Origin: Galbitalea soli
GTDB lineage: Bacteria > Actinomycetota > Actinomycetes > Actinomycetales > Microbacteriaceae
Direction: 5' to 3'
Length of the DNA: 64,000 nucleotides
NCBI RefSeq assembly: GCF_010686725.1
Contig: NZ_JAAGWZ010000002.1
Location: 744,001-808,000, forward strand
Under the pieces are notes generated by a model that saw nothing but the letters and a program-made list of their open reading frames with translations, searched no databases and was not told the origin of the DNA. Shown in pieces: positions 15,356 through 27,062 of the stretch. Within the stretch, counting starts at the first letter, position 1, and each line of letters starts with the position of its first letter. The position numbers and the translations under genes were made by a program.

Positions 15356-15530
15356 GGGAGGGAGCCGTGCGCGGCACTTCTCCGAAACTGCTCGGTCCGG
15401 ACGGTGCGCGGCCGGACGGCGCGGCGTGCGGGCGGCTGCGGCGCGCGCGGGATCGGCCGGGCGCGCGGCCGATCGCGGCGACACGCGCGCGTTCGCGGCC
15501 GCGCTGGCGCTCCCCGCGCCGCCGCGCGGA

Positions 15531-15536
15531 TACCGT
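15531..15536 (+). promoter_or_regulatory. Leaderless-type -10 of DUF3097 gene
   Basis: TACCGT ends six bases before the GTG at 15543 and supports that start codon. Confidence 0.45.
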
Positions 15537-15542
15537 GGACGG

Positions 15543-16379
15543 GTGATCGACGACCCCTACGGCAGCGACGTCCTGGCCGACTTCGGACGGCGCGCTCCCC
15601 GCGTGCAGCCGCGCGTGGTGGAGGCCGAACGCGACCTCGTCGTGGAGGAGGTCGCCACCGGCTACGTCGGCGCCGTGGTCGGCTACGAGGGACGTCTCAT
15701 CCGGCTCGAGGATCGGCGCGGCGCGATCCGTCTCTTCCCGATCGGCCCCGGCTTTCTGCTCGACGGAGAGCCGGTCGCGCTCAAGCTGCCCGCCCCCACG
15801 AAGCCGTCCACCCCCGCGCGCACCGCCTCCGGGTCCTTCGCCGTCGAGCAGCACCGGGCCCGAATCGCGCGCGCCAGCCGCATCTTCGTCGAGGGGCGTC
15901 ACGACGCGGAACTCGTCGAGCGGGTCTGGGGCGCCGACCTCCGGGTGGAGGGCGTCGTGGTCGAGTACCTGGAGGGCGTGGATGACCTCGCCACGATCGT
16001 GCGCGACTTCGCCCCGGGGCCGGGGCGGCGCATCGGCGTTCTCGTCGACCACCTCGTGCCGGGATCGAAGGAGAGCCGCATCGCCGACGCGGTGACGCAC
16101 GGGCCGCACGGGGACGCGGTGCTCGTGGTCGGTCATCCGTTCATCGATATCTGGCAGGCGGTCAAGCCGTCGCGCCTGGGGCTGCAGGAGTGGCCGGTGA
16201 TCCCGCGGGGCGTCGAGTGGAAGCACGGCATCTGCGCGGCGCTCGGCTGGCCGCACGCCGATCAGGCCGACATCGCGCGCGCGTGGAAGCAGATCCTCTC
16301 CCGCGTCGACAGCTACGCCGACCTCGAACCCGTGCTGCTCGGTCGGGTCGAGCAGCTCATCGACTTCGTCACCGAGTAG
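15543..16379 (+). CDS. DUF3097 protein
   Basis: A 278-residue soluble protein belonging to the actinobacteria-restricted DUF3097 family. Conserved stretches are IFVEGRHDAELVERVWG and RIGVLVDHLVPGSKESRIA, whose E/DxD-like spacing resembles a TOPRIM-type fold, then GHPFIDIWQAVKP. No reaction is known; a nucleic-acid-related role is only an inference from the TOPRIM-like pattern. The GTG start is chosen from the TACCGT hexamer six bases upstream and from the family N-terminus (DDPYGSDVL). Confidence 0.85.
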   Translation: MIDDPYGSDVLADFGRRAPRVQPRVVEAERDLVVEEVATGYVGAVVGYEGRLIRLEDRRGAIRLFPIGPGFLLDGEPVALKLPAPTKPSTPARTASGSFAVEQHRARIARASRIFVEGRHDAELVERVWGADLRVEGVVVEYLEGVDDLATIVRDFAPGPGRRIGVLVDHLVPGSKESRIADAVTHGPHGDAVLVVGHPFIDIWQAVKPSRLGLQEWPVIPRGVEWKHGICAALGWPHADQADIARAWKQILSRVDSYADLEPVLLGRVEQLIDFVTE

Positions 16380-16416
16380 CCCTTCGCGCTCGCGGCCGCC
16401 GCCCAGCACCCGGGCG

Positions 16417-16422
16417 TAGCGT
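16417..16422 (+). promoter_or_regulatory. Leaderless-type -10 of DUF427 gene
   Basis: TAGCGT ends six bases before the ATG at 16429, with no Shine-Dalgarno sequence. Confidence 0.5.
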
Positions 16423-16428
16423 GGGCGC

Positions 16429-16920
16429 ATGAGCAGGAGCACTCCGAAGCCCGTCATCCCCGGCCCCGGCCAGGAGTCCGTGTGGGACTACCCCCGGCCG
16501 CCCCGCGTCGAGCGCACCGCGAAGCGCATCGTGATCGAGCTCGGAGGCCGCGTGATCGCCGACACCAGCGATGCCGTGCGCGTGCTCGAGACGAGCCATC
16601 CGCCCGTCTACTACCTGCCGCGGGAGGCCTTCGCGAGCGGGGTGCTTCAGCCCGCTCCCGGCTCCAGCGTCTGCGAGTTCAAGGGCGAGGCACGCTATCT
16701 CTCGGTCGGCAGTGCACCACGGGCCGCCTGGTTCTATCCCGCGCCGCGCCCCGGCTTCGAGCTGCTCGCCGGTCGGGTCGCCGTGTACCCCTCGGCGATG
16801 GACCGGTGCACCGTCGACGGCGAGACGGTGACGGCGCAGGAGGGCGACTTCTACGGCGGCTGGATCACCGCCGACATCGTCGGCCCGTTCAAGGGCGCGG
16901 CGGGCACCTGGGGCTGGTGA
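16429..16920 (+). CDS. DUF427 protein
   Basis: A 163-residue protein of the DUF427 beta-barrel family. Visible family landmarks are ESVWDYPRPP, ADTSDAVRVLETSHPPVYYLP, the CEFKGEARYLSV strand and EGDFYGGWIT near the C-terminus. The biochemical role is unknown. It converges with corA with only six bases between stop codons, so transcripts must overlap unless terminators lie inside coding sequence. Confidence 0.88.
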   Translation: MSRSTPKPVIPGPGQESVWDYPRPPRVERTAKRIVIELGGRVIADTSDAVRVLETSHPPVYYLPREAFASGVLQPAPGSSVCEFKGEARYLSVGSAPRAAWFYPAPRPGFELLAGRVAVYPSAMDRCTVDGETVTAQEGDFYGGWITADIVGPFKGAAGTWGW

Positions 16921-16926
16921 GCCGCC

Positions 16927-17946
16927 CTACAACCAGCCGCGACGCTTGAACGCCGCGTACAGGGCGACACCGAGCACGACCATGAGCCCCAGCGCATAGG
17001 GGTAGCCGTAGGTCCAGTGCAGCTCGGGGATGACCTTGAAGTTCATGCCGTAGATCCCCGCGACGAGCGTCGGGGCGAACAGGATGGCCGCCCACGACGA
17101 GATGCGCTTCGCCTGGTCGGCCTGGCGCAGGCTCGCCTCCGTGAGCGACTTCACCTCGTCGTTCTGTCGCTGCGCCACGAGCGTGGAGTGCACCATGAGC
17201 GCGTTCTGCAGGAGCACCCGGAAGCCGTCGACGCGCTCGACGATGTGGATGACGTGGTCCTGCACGTCGCGCAGGTCGCGTCGGAGCTCGATCATGAGCT
17301 CGTTGTCGGCACCGACGTACTCGCGCAGGGTCTCGAGCATGCCCTCGAGCGGCTGGGTGGCGCGCTGGAACGCGATGACCTCCCGCGAGAGGTCGTAGAT
17401 GCGGCGGGAGACGTTCGGATCCTCGTTGAACAGCTGGTCCTCGATCTCGTCGATGTCGTTCTCGAGGCCCGACATCACGGGGGCGTACTCGTCGACCACC
17501 TGGTCGAGCACCGCGTACATGATCGCGTAGGTACCGAGCGCGAGCAGACCGGGATTGGCCTCCAGGCGCTTGCGCACGCGGCCGAGGTCGGGCGACTCGG
17601 CGTGCCGGATCGTGATCGCGAAGTCGGGGCCGACGAACATGTGCACCTCGCCGAACTCCACCTCCTCCGACGCCTCCAGGTAGCGGGCGGGGCGCAGCAC
17701 GATGAACTGGGTGTCGCCGTAGCGCTCGAGCTTGGGTCGCTGGTGGCCGTTGAGGGTGTCCTCCACCGCGAGGTGGTGCAGGCTGAACTCGGTCGCCACC
17801 GATTGCACCTCGGTGGGCGTCGGTCGATACATGCCGATCCAGGCGATGCCGTGACGCGCGCGGAGCACCTCGTAGGTCTCCTCGAGGCTGTCGGGGTTGC
17901 GGGTGCGCTCGCCATTCACGTAGACGGCGTTGTCGATGATCGGCAT
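16927..17946 (-). CDS. corA: CorA magnesium/cobalt transport protein
   Basis: A 339-residue CorA. The acidic cytoplasmic funnel domain covers about residues 1-270 and includes the VEDTLNGHQRPKLERYGDTQFIVLRP segment type. Two C-terminal membrane helices follow, with the diagnostic YGMNF motif closing the first. Mg2+ (or Co2+) influx through a homopentamer is the established activity. The start is the ATG at 17946; longer frames to 18036 have no family similarity. It diverges from the ferritin-VIT gene across 55 bases, placing two metal-homeostasis genes back to back. Confidence 0.93.
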   Translation of the reverse strand: MPIIDNAVYVNGERTRNPDSLEETYEVLRARHGIAWIGMYRPTPTEVQSVATEFSLHHLAVEDTLNGHQRPKLERYGDTQFIVLRPARYLEASEEVEFGEVHMFVGPDFAITIRHAESPDLGRVRKRLEANPGLLALGTYAIMYAVLDQVVDEYAPVMSGLENDIDEIEDQLFNEDPNVSRRIYDLSREVIAFQRATQPLEGMLETLREYVGADNELMIELRRDLRDVQDHVIHIVERVDGFRVLLQNALMVHSTLVAQRQNDEVKSLTEASLRQADQAKRISSWAAILFAPTLVAGIYGMNFKVIPELHWTYGYPYALGLMVVLGVALYAAFKRRGWL

Positions 17947-18001
17947 GTCACCAGTGTGACCCACCGCGACAGCAAAATCGTTCAGGTGAAAGGATGGTCG
18001 T

Positions 18002-19084
18002 GTGAACACGACGACTCCGCCGCCGCCACGAACCATCCGCCGCTGGCGCCAGTATCTTGCCGACGAGCGAGCCGAAGCCGCCGTCTACCGCGAACTCGCG
18101 GGGCGCCGCGACGGCGAGGAGCGCGAGATCCTGCTCGCGCTCGCCGAGGCCGAGGGCCGCCACGAGGCGCACTGGCTCGAACTGCTGGGCGACCAGGTGG
18201 GCAAACCGCTGCGCGGCGATCTGCGCACGCGGATGCTCGCGGTGCTCGCCCGACGCTTCGGCTCCGTCTTCGTGCTCGCGCTCGCGCAGCGGGCCGAGGC
18301 CCGCTCGCCCTATGAAGACGACGATGACGCCACGAGCGCGATGGCGGCCGACGAGGCGATCCACGAGGAGGTCGTGCGCGGTCTCGCCGCCCGCGGCCGC
18401 AACCGACTGAGCGGGACCTTCCGGGCCGCGGTGTTCGGCGCCAACGACGGCCTCGTCAGCAACCTCTCGCTCGTGCTCGGGGTGACCGCCGCCGGGATCC
18501 CGGCGGGCGCGGTGCTCGCGACCGGCATCGCGGGGCTCCTCGCCGGCGCGCTCTCGATGGGTGCGGGGGAGTACGTGTCGGTGCGGTCCCAGCGCGAGTT
18601 GCTGGAGGCGAGCATCCCCAACCCGGACGCCGACCGCGCCCTGCCCCATCTCGACGTGGACGCCAACGAGCTCGAGCTCGTCTACCGGGCGCGGGGGATG
18701 ACCGCCGCCGAGGCCGCGGACCACGCCGCCGACATGCTCGCGTCCCTCCACGCGCGCGGGGAGCAGCCGGCGCCACCGGCCGCCGAGCACGCCGCGCACG
18801 AGGCGATCGGCACCGGAATCGGCGCGGCGCTCTCGAGCTTCTGCTTCTTCGCGAGCGGGGCCGTGATTCCGGTCATCCCCTATCTCTTCGGCCTCACCGG
18901 CGTGCCGGCGATGATCGTCGCGCTCGTGCTCGTGGGCATCGCGCTGCTGGGAACCGGATCGATCGTGGGGCTGCTCTCGGGCACCTCGCCGCTCGGGCGC
19001 GCGCTGCGTCAGCTCGCGATCGGCTTCGGGGCGGCGGGGATCACCTACCTGCTGGGACTGCTGTTCGGCGCCGCGGGGGTCTGA
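18002..19084 (+). CDS. Ferritin-like / VIT1 fusion iron transporter (MbfA type)
   Basis: A 360-residue protein. Residues about 15-135 form a ferritin-like helical domain with acidic/His ligands (DERAEAAVYREL, AEGRHEAHWLELL, DEAIHEEVV). The rest is a CCC1/VIT1 membrane domain of about five helices, beginning RAAVFGANDGLVSNLSLVLG and including MGAGEYVSVRSQREL. Membrane-bound ferritin A proteins of this layout export iron and protect against peroxide. AAAGGA precedes the GTG start by about six bases. The pairing with corA suggests a small metal-balance locus. Confidence 0.9.
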   Translation: MNTTTPPPPRTIRRWRQYLADERAEAAVYRELAGRRDGEEREILLALAEAEGRHEAHWLELLGDQVGKPLRGDLRTRMLAVLARRFGSVFVLALAQRAEARSPYEDDDDATSAMAADEAIHEEVVRGLAARGRNRLSGTFRAAVFGANDGLVSNLSLVLGVTAAGIPAGAVLATGIAGLLAGALSMGAGEYVSVRSQRELLEASIPNPDADRALPHLDVDANELELVYRARGMTAAEAADHAADMLASLHARGEQPAPPAAEHAAHEAIGTGIGAALSSFCFFASGAVIPVIPYLFGLTGVPAMIVALVLVGIALLGTGSIVGLLSGTSPLGRALRQLAIGFGAAGITYLLGLLFGAAGV

Positions 19085-19109
19085 GACCGTCTGGCGGTAC
19101 CGACCGCGC

Positions 19110-19439
19110 TCAGACCTTGGTCTTGGGCTGCTCGGTGTTGCCCTGCGGCTCGTTCATGAACTGCATGCCCTGCGCCGAGTTGGCCGAGAGGGTGAGGAGT
19201 TCGAGCCACTCGCGGTTGATCGTGGGTGGCTTGGAGCCGTAGTACTTGAAGTAGAGCGGAATGGAGGCGTCGATCCAGATGCTGCTGCGGCCGTCGCCGA
19301 CGCTGGGGTCGTCCTTCCAGGAGAAGAAGAAGCTCTCGTGGCGACGGAGCTTGGCACCGATGACCAGTTGCAGGTGCGCCATGTCACGATCGTCGAAAAC
19401 GATCTCGATGCCCGAGTCGCCGTAGAGGATCTTGCCCAT
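19110..19439 (-). CDS. DUF7882-type small protein
   Basis: A 109-residue soluble protein that begins MGKILYGDSGIEIVFDDRD, continues AHLQLVIGAKLRRHESFFF and ends in a polar tail. Proteins with this pattern are frequent in Microbacteriaceae and are sometimes labelled as a DNA ligase fragment, although no ligase catalytic lysine motif is present. I choose the ATG with GGAG five bases upstream; a GTG at 19445 would add two residues. Function unknown. Confidence 0.75.
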   Translation of the reverse strand: MGKILYGDSGIEIVFDDRDMAHLQLVIGAKLRRHESFFFSWKDDPSVGDGRSSIWIDASIPLYFKYYGSKPPTINREWLELLTLSANSAQGMQFMNEPQGNTEQPKTKV

Positions 19440-19575
19440 CTGCACTCCATTTCTTTCCGGATGGCCGCGGTGCGGCGTTGTCGCAGTAGTCCGAGAGTAA
19501 CGCTCGGCCCCCTCGCATTCCTATTCGTGCCGGGGGTCTGTCTGCGGTGTCGTGCTGTCGGTCCCGACAGGGGGA

Positions 19576-19607
19576 GGCCCGGACATTCCTCTGCGAACAT
19601 CCGGGCC
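19576..19607 (-). terminator. Hairpin after the 74-aa gene
   Basis: GGCCCGGA and TCCGGGCC form an eight-base-pair stem with a 16-base loop, about 35 bases downstream of the 74-residue protein gene. There is no T-tract. Confidence 0.45.
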
Positions 19608-19641
19608 CCTCGGCTGATCCCTGTGGGTTGGGGGGTGGTGC

Positions 19642-19866
19642 CTACCCGAACCGGACGAGGCTGAGGGCATGCTCCCAGGAGAGCGACTGGCCGACCTCGA
19701 CACAGTGCTTGAGGCTGTCACCCCGGAGCGCGACATAGACGTTTCCGACCCTGTGCACGTAGCCCAGTGTTTCCCGGTCGGTCATCACGCTGTAGACGTC
19801 ATCCGAGACGAGCGCGATGTTCGGTTCGCTGCGTGGATCGCGAGCCTTGGGCGAGAGGAGAACCAT
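19642..19866 (-). CDS. Small conserved hypothetical, 74 aa
   Basis: A 74-residue protein, MVLLSPKARDPRSEPNIAL at the N-terminus, then VYSVMTDRETLGYVHRVGN and a C-terminal QSLSWEHALSLVR helix. AAAGGA lies eight bases before ATG, a strong signal in this window. It looks like a compact alpha/beta protein. It sits upstream of the DUF7882 gene on the same strand with about 200 bases between them. I do not recognise a named family. Confidence 0.7.
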   Translation of the reverse strand: MVLLSPKARDPRSEPNIALVSDDVYSVMTDRETLGYVHRVGNVYVALRGDSLKHCVEVGQSLSWEHALSLVRFG

Positions 19867-20009
19867 CGTCGTGTCCTTTCCCGACAAGCTCCGGGCAGAA
19901 GAGCCCGTACGCCCCCGAGTGGGGGCCTTGGCCAATTGAAACACGCCGGAAACATGAGGACAAGAAGGCGATGGGCCCTTGACAACCACGCCCGTTCTGT
20001 GGCCGGGGG

Positions 20010-21731
20010 TCAGGCCGGGTGGCGGATGATCAGGGCCGAATGCGGCGGGAGTATCGCGGCCTCACCGACGATCGTCGCGTCACGATCCGTGCGGAACAGG
20101 ATGCCCGTCCCGGGCACCGTCGCGAGGCTCACCGTCTCGCCCGAGAAGTTCACGAGGGTCTCCACCGCGCCCCGCTCCACCCGGAACCACCGCTGCGCGT
20201 CGTCGTACTCCGCGCGCACCCGGGAGAGCCGCGGATCGGTCAGCTCGGGCACCGTGCGGCGGAGGGCGGCCAACTCGCGGTAGAGCTGAAGCAGGCGGGC
20301 GTGCATCCCCTCGCCGGCCTCGTCCCAGTCGAGCTTCGAGCGCAGAAAGGTCTGCGGGTCCTGGGGGTCGGGAACCGACGACTCGTCCCAGCCCATGCGG
20401 GCGAACTCCTCGATGCGACCCTGGGCGGTGGCGCGGCCGAGCTCCTCCTCGGGGTGCGAGGTGAAGAACTGCCACGGCGTCGAGGCTCCCCACTCCTCGC
20501 CCATGAACAGCATCGGCGTGAACGGGCCGGTGAGCGTGAGCACCGCCGCGATCGCGAGCTGGCCGTAGCCGCAGGTGTCGCCCAGCCGGTCGCCCGCGGC
20601 CCGGTTGCCGATCTGGTCGTGATCCTGAGAAAAGGTGACGAGCCGCCACGACGGTACCGCCGGGTCGAGCGGATGACCGTGCTCCCGCCCCCGGAACGAG
20701 GAGTAGCTCCCGTCGTGGAAGAAGCCCCCGGTCGTGGTCTTCGCGAGCGCGCCGAGCGAGGCGAAGTCGGCGTAGTAGCCGTCCGTCTCGCCGGTGAGGG
20801 CCACGTGCAGGGCGTGGTGGTAGTCGTCGCTCCACTGCGCGGTGAGCCCGTAGCCCCCGGCCTCCCTCGGCAGGATGAGCGTCTGGTCGTTGAGGTCCGA
20901 CTCGGCGATGAGGCTCAGCGGGCGCCCGAGGAAGGCGCTGAGCGCGTCGGTCTCCTCCGCGAGCTCCCGCAGGATGTGGATGGGCGCCTCGTCGACGAGG
21001 GCGTGCACCGCATCGAGGCGCAACCCGTCCACGTGGTAGTCGCGCAGCCACATCGCCGCGTTGTCGAGGATGAGCCGGCGCACGGCGGGCTCCGCCAGGT
21101 TGATGGTGGCTCCCCAGGTGTTCGCGCCCTCGGCGGCGAAGACGGGGCCGAACTGCGGGAGGTAGTTGCCGCTCGGTCCGAGGTGGTTGTAGACCACATC
21201 CTGAATGACGGCGAGGCCGCGCGCGTGGCAGGCGTCGACGAAGCGCTGGTATGCGGTCGGGCCGCCGTAGCCCTCGTGCACGGCGTACCACTGCACGCCG
21301 TCGTAGCCCCAGTTGTGGCTGCCGTTGAAGGCGTTCACGGGCAGGAGCTCCACGAAGTCGACCCCGATGTCGACGAGGTGATCGAGTCGCGCGATCGCCG
21401 AGTCGAGGGTGCCCTCCGGCGTGAAGGTGCCGAGATGCAGTTCGTAGATCACGCCGCCGGCGAGCTGCCGGCCCGTCCAGGCGCCGTCCGTCCACGCGTA
21501 CCGCTCGGCGTCGAAGGCCCGGCTCGGCTCGTGCACGCCGAAGGGCTGCCAGCGCGAGCGCGGGTCGGGCACGGGGAGCGCGTCGTCGAGCCGGAACACG
21601 TAGTCCGTGCCGTGCTCAAGCACCGCGTCCGAGGTCCAGACGCCGTCCTCCCCGGGAAGCATCTCGCGATCGCCCTCGGCGGTGACGAGACGCACGCGCT
21701 GGGCGAGGGGCGCCCACACCTGCACGGTCAC
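20010..21731 (-). CDS. treZ: Malto-oligosyltrehalose trehalohydrolase
   Basis: A 573-residue GH13 enzyme that releases trehalose from maltooligosyltrehalose. An N-terminal E-set domain (about 1-85) precedes the TIM barrel. Catalytic landmarks are [10 protein letters not shown] with nucleophile Asp240, IAESDLND with acid Glu277 and [11 protein letters not shown] with the third Asp near 372. [15 protein letters not shown] is the TreZ-specific region. The GTG start overlaps the treY stop by four bases (GTGA). It is the last gene of treX-treY-treZ and acts in the cytoplasm, probably for osmotic or stress protection. Confidence 0.95.
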   Translation of the reverse strand: MTVQVWAPLAQRVRLVTAEGDREMLPGEDGVWTSDAVLEHGTDYVFRLDDALPVPDPRSRWQPFGVHEPSRAFDAERYAWTDGAWTGRQLAGGVIYELHLGTFTPEGTLDSAIARLDHLVDIGVDFVELLPVNAFNGSHNWGYDGVQWYAVHEGYGGPTAYQRFVDACHARGLAVIQDVVYNHLGPSGNYLPQFGPVFAAEGANTWGATINLAEPAVRRLILDNAAMWLRDYHVDGLRLDAVHALVDEAPIHILRELAEETDALSAFLGRPLSLIAESDLNDQTLILPREAGGYGLTAQWSDDYHHALHVALTGETDGYYADFASLGALAKTTTGGFFHDGSYSSFRGREHGHPLDPAVPSWRLVTFSQDHDQIGNRAAGDRLGDTCGYGQLAIAAVLTLTGPFTPMLFMGEEWGASTPWQFFTSHPEEELGRATAQGRIEEFARMGWDESSVPDPQDPQTFLRSKLDWDEAGEGMHARLLQLYRELAALRRTVPELTDPRLSRVRAEYDDAQRWFRVERGAVETLVNFSGETVSLATVPGTGILFRTDRDATIVGEAAILPPHSALIIRHPA

Positions 21732-24033
21732 TCGGCGACCGGGGCCAGGAGGGCGACGGGGTACTGGGCGAGCAGGTCATCCAGTCGCGTCGGTCCGCCG
21801 TTGTGGCGTCGGTCCGAGATCACGTCGACCATCGGATGACCGGGCAGCAGCAGCTGCGTCTCCCCCCAGCCGCCCCGCTCGACGAGCCCGACCGGAAGCC
21901 GCGTTCCGATCGCGATCGCCCCGCCGCGGTCGAAGGAGATCACGTGGCGCGCCGCCTCCCCGATCGCGCCCAGCGGGGCGTAGCGGGTGAACAGCTCAGG
22001 ATGATCCCGGCGCAGTCGCAGGGCACGCGCGGTGACGAGCAGTTTCGCCGCGCCGGACTCGTCGACGGGCGGGTGCGCCCCGGCGTCGATCGCGGCGAGG
22101 TAGAGCTGACGGATGTCGAAGTCGACGGGCCTGCGGTTGTCGGGGTCGACGAGACTGGTCTCCCACAGCTCGCTGCCCTGGTACACGTCGGGCACGCCGG
22201 GGGCGGTGAGCTGGAGCAGTTTCGCGGTGAGGGAGTTCGACCAGCCCGCATCCTGGGTCACGGCGACGAAACGCGAGACCGTGATCGCGATCTCCTCGTC
22301 GTCGAAGACGGCGTCGACGAGCGCGTGCATGCGCGCCTCGAACTCCTCGTCGGGCGCGTTCCAGCTGGTGGAGGTGCCCGCCTCGCGGGCCGCCTTCTCC
22401 GCGTAGTCGTGCAGGCGCTCGCGGCTCGCCGGCCAGGCGCCGATGATCGACTCCCACAGCAGGTTCTCGAGCGTGCCGTCATCGAGCGGGTAGCGCTCGC
22501 GCAGCTCGCCGAGGGTCGCCTCCCACAGCGCGGGCAGTTCGGCGAGCACCGAGATGCGGGCGCGGGTGTCTTCGCCGCGCTTCGTGTCGTGGGTGGAGAG
22601 CGTCGTGAGCGAGGCGGGGTAGCTCGCTTGGCGCACCATCTGACGGCGGTGGAACTCGGCCACGTTGATCGAGAACTCGGCGGGGTCGGCGCCGACCTCG
22701 GTGAGCGAGGAGAGCCGGGAGTAGCGGTAGAAGGCCGTGTCTTCGACCCCCTTGGCCATGACCATGCCCGAGGTCTGCTGAAACCGGCGTGCCGCGGGCT
22801 GGGCCGGGTTGCGCAGCACCGGGACGAGCTGGTCGATCACGGGCACGAGCTCGGGCCGGTGCTTGCGGGCCAGCGTCGCCGCGGTGTTCAGGTGCTCCAC
22901 GCCGTCGGGCAGGTAGGAGCGGTACAGCGGGAAGCACGCCAGCAGCTCGGCAAGGGCATCCGCCGCCCCCTCGATGCGGTTGGGCAGCTCGCGTTCGAGG
23001 CGCAGCACCTCGGAGCGCAGGATCCCGTCGGCGATCGTCCGCTTGGTGCCGTGGATGAGCGTGCCCCAGTTGATCGGCTGGGCGCGCCCGCGCAGCTCGG
23101 TGTCGAGCTCGTCGAGGGCCGGTCGGCCGCCCGGATCGACGAGCACGCGGTCGAGGTCGGCGAGCGCGTCGTAGCCGGTGGTGCCGGCGGTCGCCCAGTA
23201 GGCGGGCAGGCGCTCGCTGCCCTCGAGGATCTTCTCCACCCAGACCTGGGTGCCGCCGGTCGCGCGGGCGAGGTCGTCGAGGTACCCGCCCGGGTCGGCG
23301 AGCCCATCCGGATGATCGACCCGCAGGCCGTCCGCGATGCCCTCGCGCACCCAGCGCACGATCTCGGCGTGGCTCTCCTCGAACACCCACGGCACCTCGA
23401 CGCGGATCGCGGCGAGCGAGCTCACGGCGAAGAAGCGGCGATAGTTGAGGTCGGCATCGGCGCGACGCCAGTCCATGAGCTCGTAGTGCTGGCGGCGGTG
23501 CACGGTGAGCACGTCGGCGCCGTCGTCGGTGGATCCCGGCGCGAGCGGGAAGCGGTGCTCGAAGTAGCGCAGCTCGCCCGCCTCGATCCGCAGCTCGCCC
23601 GCGGCGACCGCGTCCTCCACGGCGCCGCCCAGCACCGGCAGGCGCACCTTGCCGTCGCCGAAGCCCCAGTCGACATCGAAGGCGTCTGCGTAGCGCGACT
23701 CGCGCCCGTGCTCGAGCAGGTCCCACCACCACGCGTTCTGATCGGCCTCGGCGACACCCATGTGGTTGGGCACGATGTCGATGAGGAGGCCCAGTCCGCG
23801 GTCGTGCACGGCACTCGAGAGGCGCTCGAGGGCGGCGGCTCCGCCGCGGGCCGGGTCGACCGTGGCGTGGTCGACGACGTCGTAGCCGTGGTCGGAGCCG
23901 GTGGCGGCCGTGAGCAGAGGGGAGACGTACACCCAGTCGATGCCCAGATCGCGGAGGTAGTCGGCGATGTCGGCGGCGGCGTCGAGCGTGAAGCCGGGGC
24001 GGATCTGCAGGCGATAGGTGGAGGCGGGGACGG

Positions 24034-24037
<4 letters not shown>
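21728..24037 (-). CDS. treY: Malto-oligosyltrehalose synthase
   Basis: A 769-residue GH13 isomerase that converts the reducing-end alpha-1,4 bond of maltodextrins into the alpha-1,1 bond of trehalose. Motifs: [19 protein letters not shown] at the N-terminus, [22 protein letters not shown] (nucleophile Asp), [12 protein letters not shown] (acid Glu) and [18 protein letters not shown], the TreY hallmark. The ATG overlaps the treX stop by four bases and the stop overlaps the treZ start by four, so the three proteins are translationally coupled. Frames extending further upstream on this strand lie inside treX and are not real. Confidence 0.95.
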
Positions 24038-26241
<2,204 letters not shown>

Positions 26242-26301
26242 GAGGTCCTTATCGTTGACGACTCTCCACGTTAGCCGTAAGGCGATGACGGGGGCGGTAC
26301 T

Positions 26302-26307
26302 TACACT
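26302..26307 (+). promoter_or_regulatory. Leaderless-type -10 of DUF1697 gene
   Basis: TACACT ends six bases before the ATG at 26314; no ribosome binding site is present. Confidence 0.5.
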
Positions 26308-26313
26308 GGCCCC

Positions 26314-26877
26314 ATGGTTGCTGCTAGGGAAGTGCCTCCCGTCGGCAGATTCGTGATCCTCCTGCGCGGAATCAACGTCGGTCCGTCGAAGAGGATCGCC
26401 ATGGCCGAGTTGCGTCGGGTGCTGGAGGAGGCGGGCTTCGAGCGGGTGCAGACGGTGCTGCAGAGCGGCAACGCGGTCGTGGATGCGGCGGCCGGGCATC
26501 CGGATGCCCGGGCGTTGGAGGCGGCGATCGCGGCCGCCACGGGGGTCTCGTGTCGCGTGGTCGTCGTCGATGCCGCGCGGTTCCTCGCGATCGTCGACGC
26601 CTTCCCGTTCAGCGAGGTGGCCGACGACGAATCGAGGGCCCTCATCACCTTCGTCGAGCGGATGCCCGACCCCGCGCAGATCGTGCGCCCGAGCGATGCC
26701 GAGCTCGCGCCCGAGCGCCTGGCCCTGGGCCGCGAGGCGATCTATCAGTGGCTGCCCCACGGCGTGCTCGCCACGAGATTGCCGAGCTCGTTTCTGCGGC
26801 AGTTCGGCGCGGAGGCGACCGCACGCAACCTGCGGACCTCGCGTCGCATCGCCGCGCTGCTCACCGCATCGCATTAG
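26314..26877 (+). CDS. DUF1697 protein
   Basis: A 187-residue protein with the DUF1697 signature: VILLRGINVGPSKRIAMAELR, then the VQTVLQSGNAVVDA segment and a C-terminal SSFLRQFGAEATARNLRT. The fold is a small alpha/beta domain duplicated from the Pavlov-type ferredoxin-like unit. No reaction is established for the family. It is transcribed toward the TPP riboswitch, with about 50 bases between. Confidence 0.88.
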   Translation: MVAAREVPPVGRFVILLRGINVGPSKRIAMAELRRVLEEAGFERVQTVLQSGNAVVDAAAGHPDARALEAAIAAATGVSCRVVVVDAARFLAIVDAFPFSEVADDESRALITFVERMPDPAQIVRPSDAELAPERLALGREAIYQWLPHGVLATRLPSSFLRQFGAEATARNLRTSRRIAALLTASH

Positions 26878-26929
26878 TCCCGCGCGTGCTGCTCGTCGCC
26901 CCGCCGCGCGAGTACACTGATGGGCGAAC

Positions 26930-27016
26930 ACGGGAGTCCGGTGAGCCGGGCTGAGAGGAAGCTTCTCCAAGCTTCGACCGTCGAACCTGATCTGGATCAT
27001 GCCAGCGCAGGGAGGC
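26930..27016 (+). ncRNA. TPP riboswitch (THI box)
   Basis: The conserved aptamer elements are all present: CACGGGAGTCCGG, GGGCTGAGAGG, a variable P3 extension, CCGTCGAACCTGATCTGG and ATCATGCCAGCGCAGGGAGG. This is the actinobacterial form of the thiamine pyrophosphate aptamer. It precedes ykoE by about 47 bases, with a structured linker that includes the ribosome binding site, so TPP is expected to shut off uptake of thiamine precursors. Confidence 0.93.
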
Positions 27017-27032
27017 AGATTCTCTTGAAACC

Positions 27033-27059
27033 CGTGCCATTTCCTCCACGAAAGGCACG
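27033..27059 (+). promoter_or_regulatory. Ribosome-binding-site sequestering hairpin of the riboswitch
   Basis: CGTGCC-A-TTTC pairs with GAAA-GGCACG around a six-base loop, giving ten base pairs and one bulged A. The AAAGG that serves the ykoE ATG lies inside the 3' arm. The loop/5' side CCTCC (27043-27047) could instead pair with GGAGG (27011-27015) at the aptamer end, a plausible TPP-free alternative. Switching is inference. Confidence 0.65.
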
Positions 27060-27062
27060 TCC

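Noticed and set aside
19110-19439. DNA ligase fragment
   Set aside because: Although similar proteins are sometimes labelled so, there is no KxDG-type ligase motif and the full length matches a stand-alone small family.
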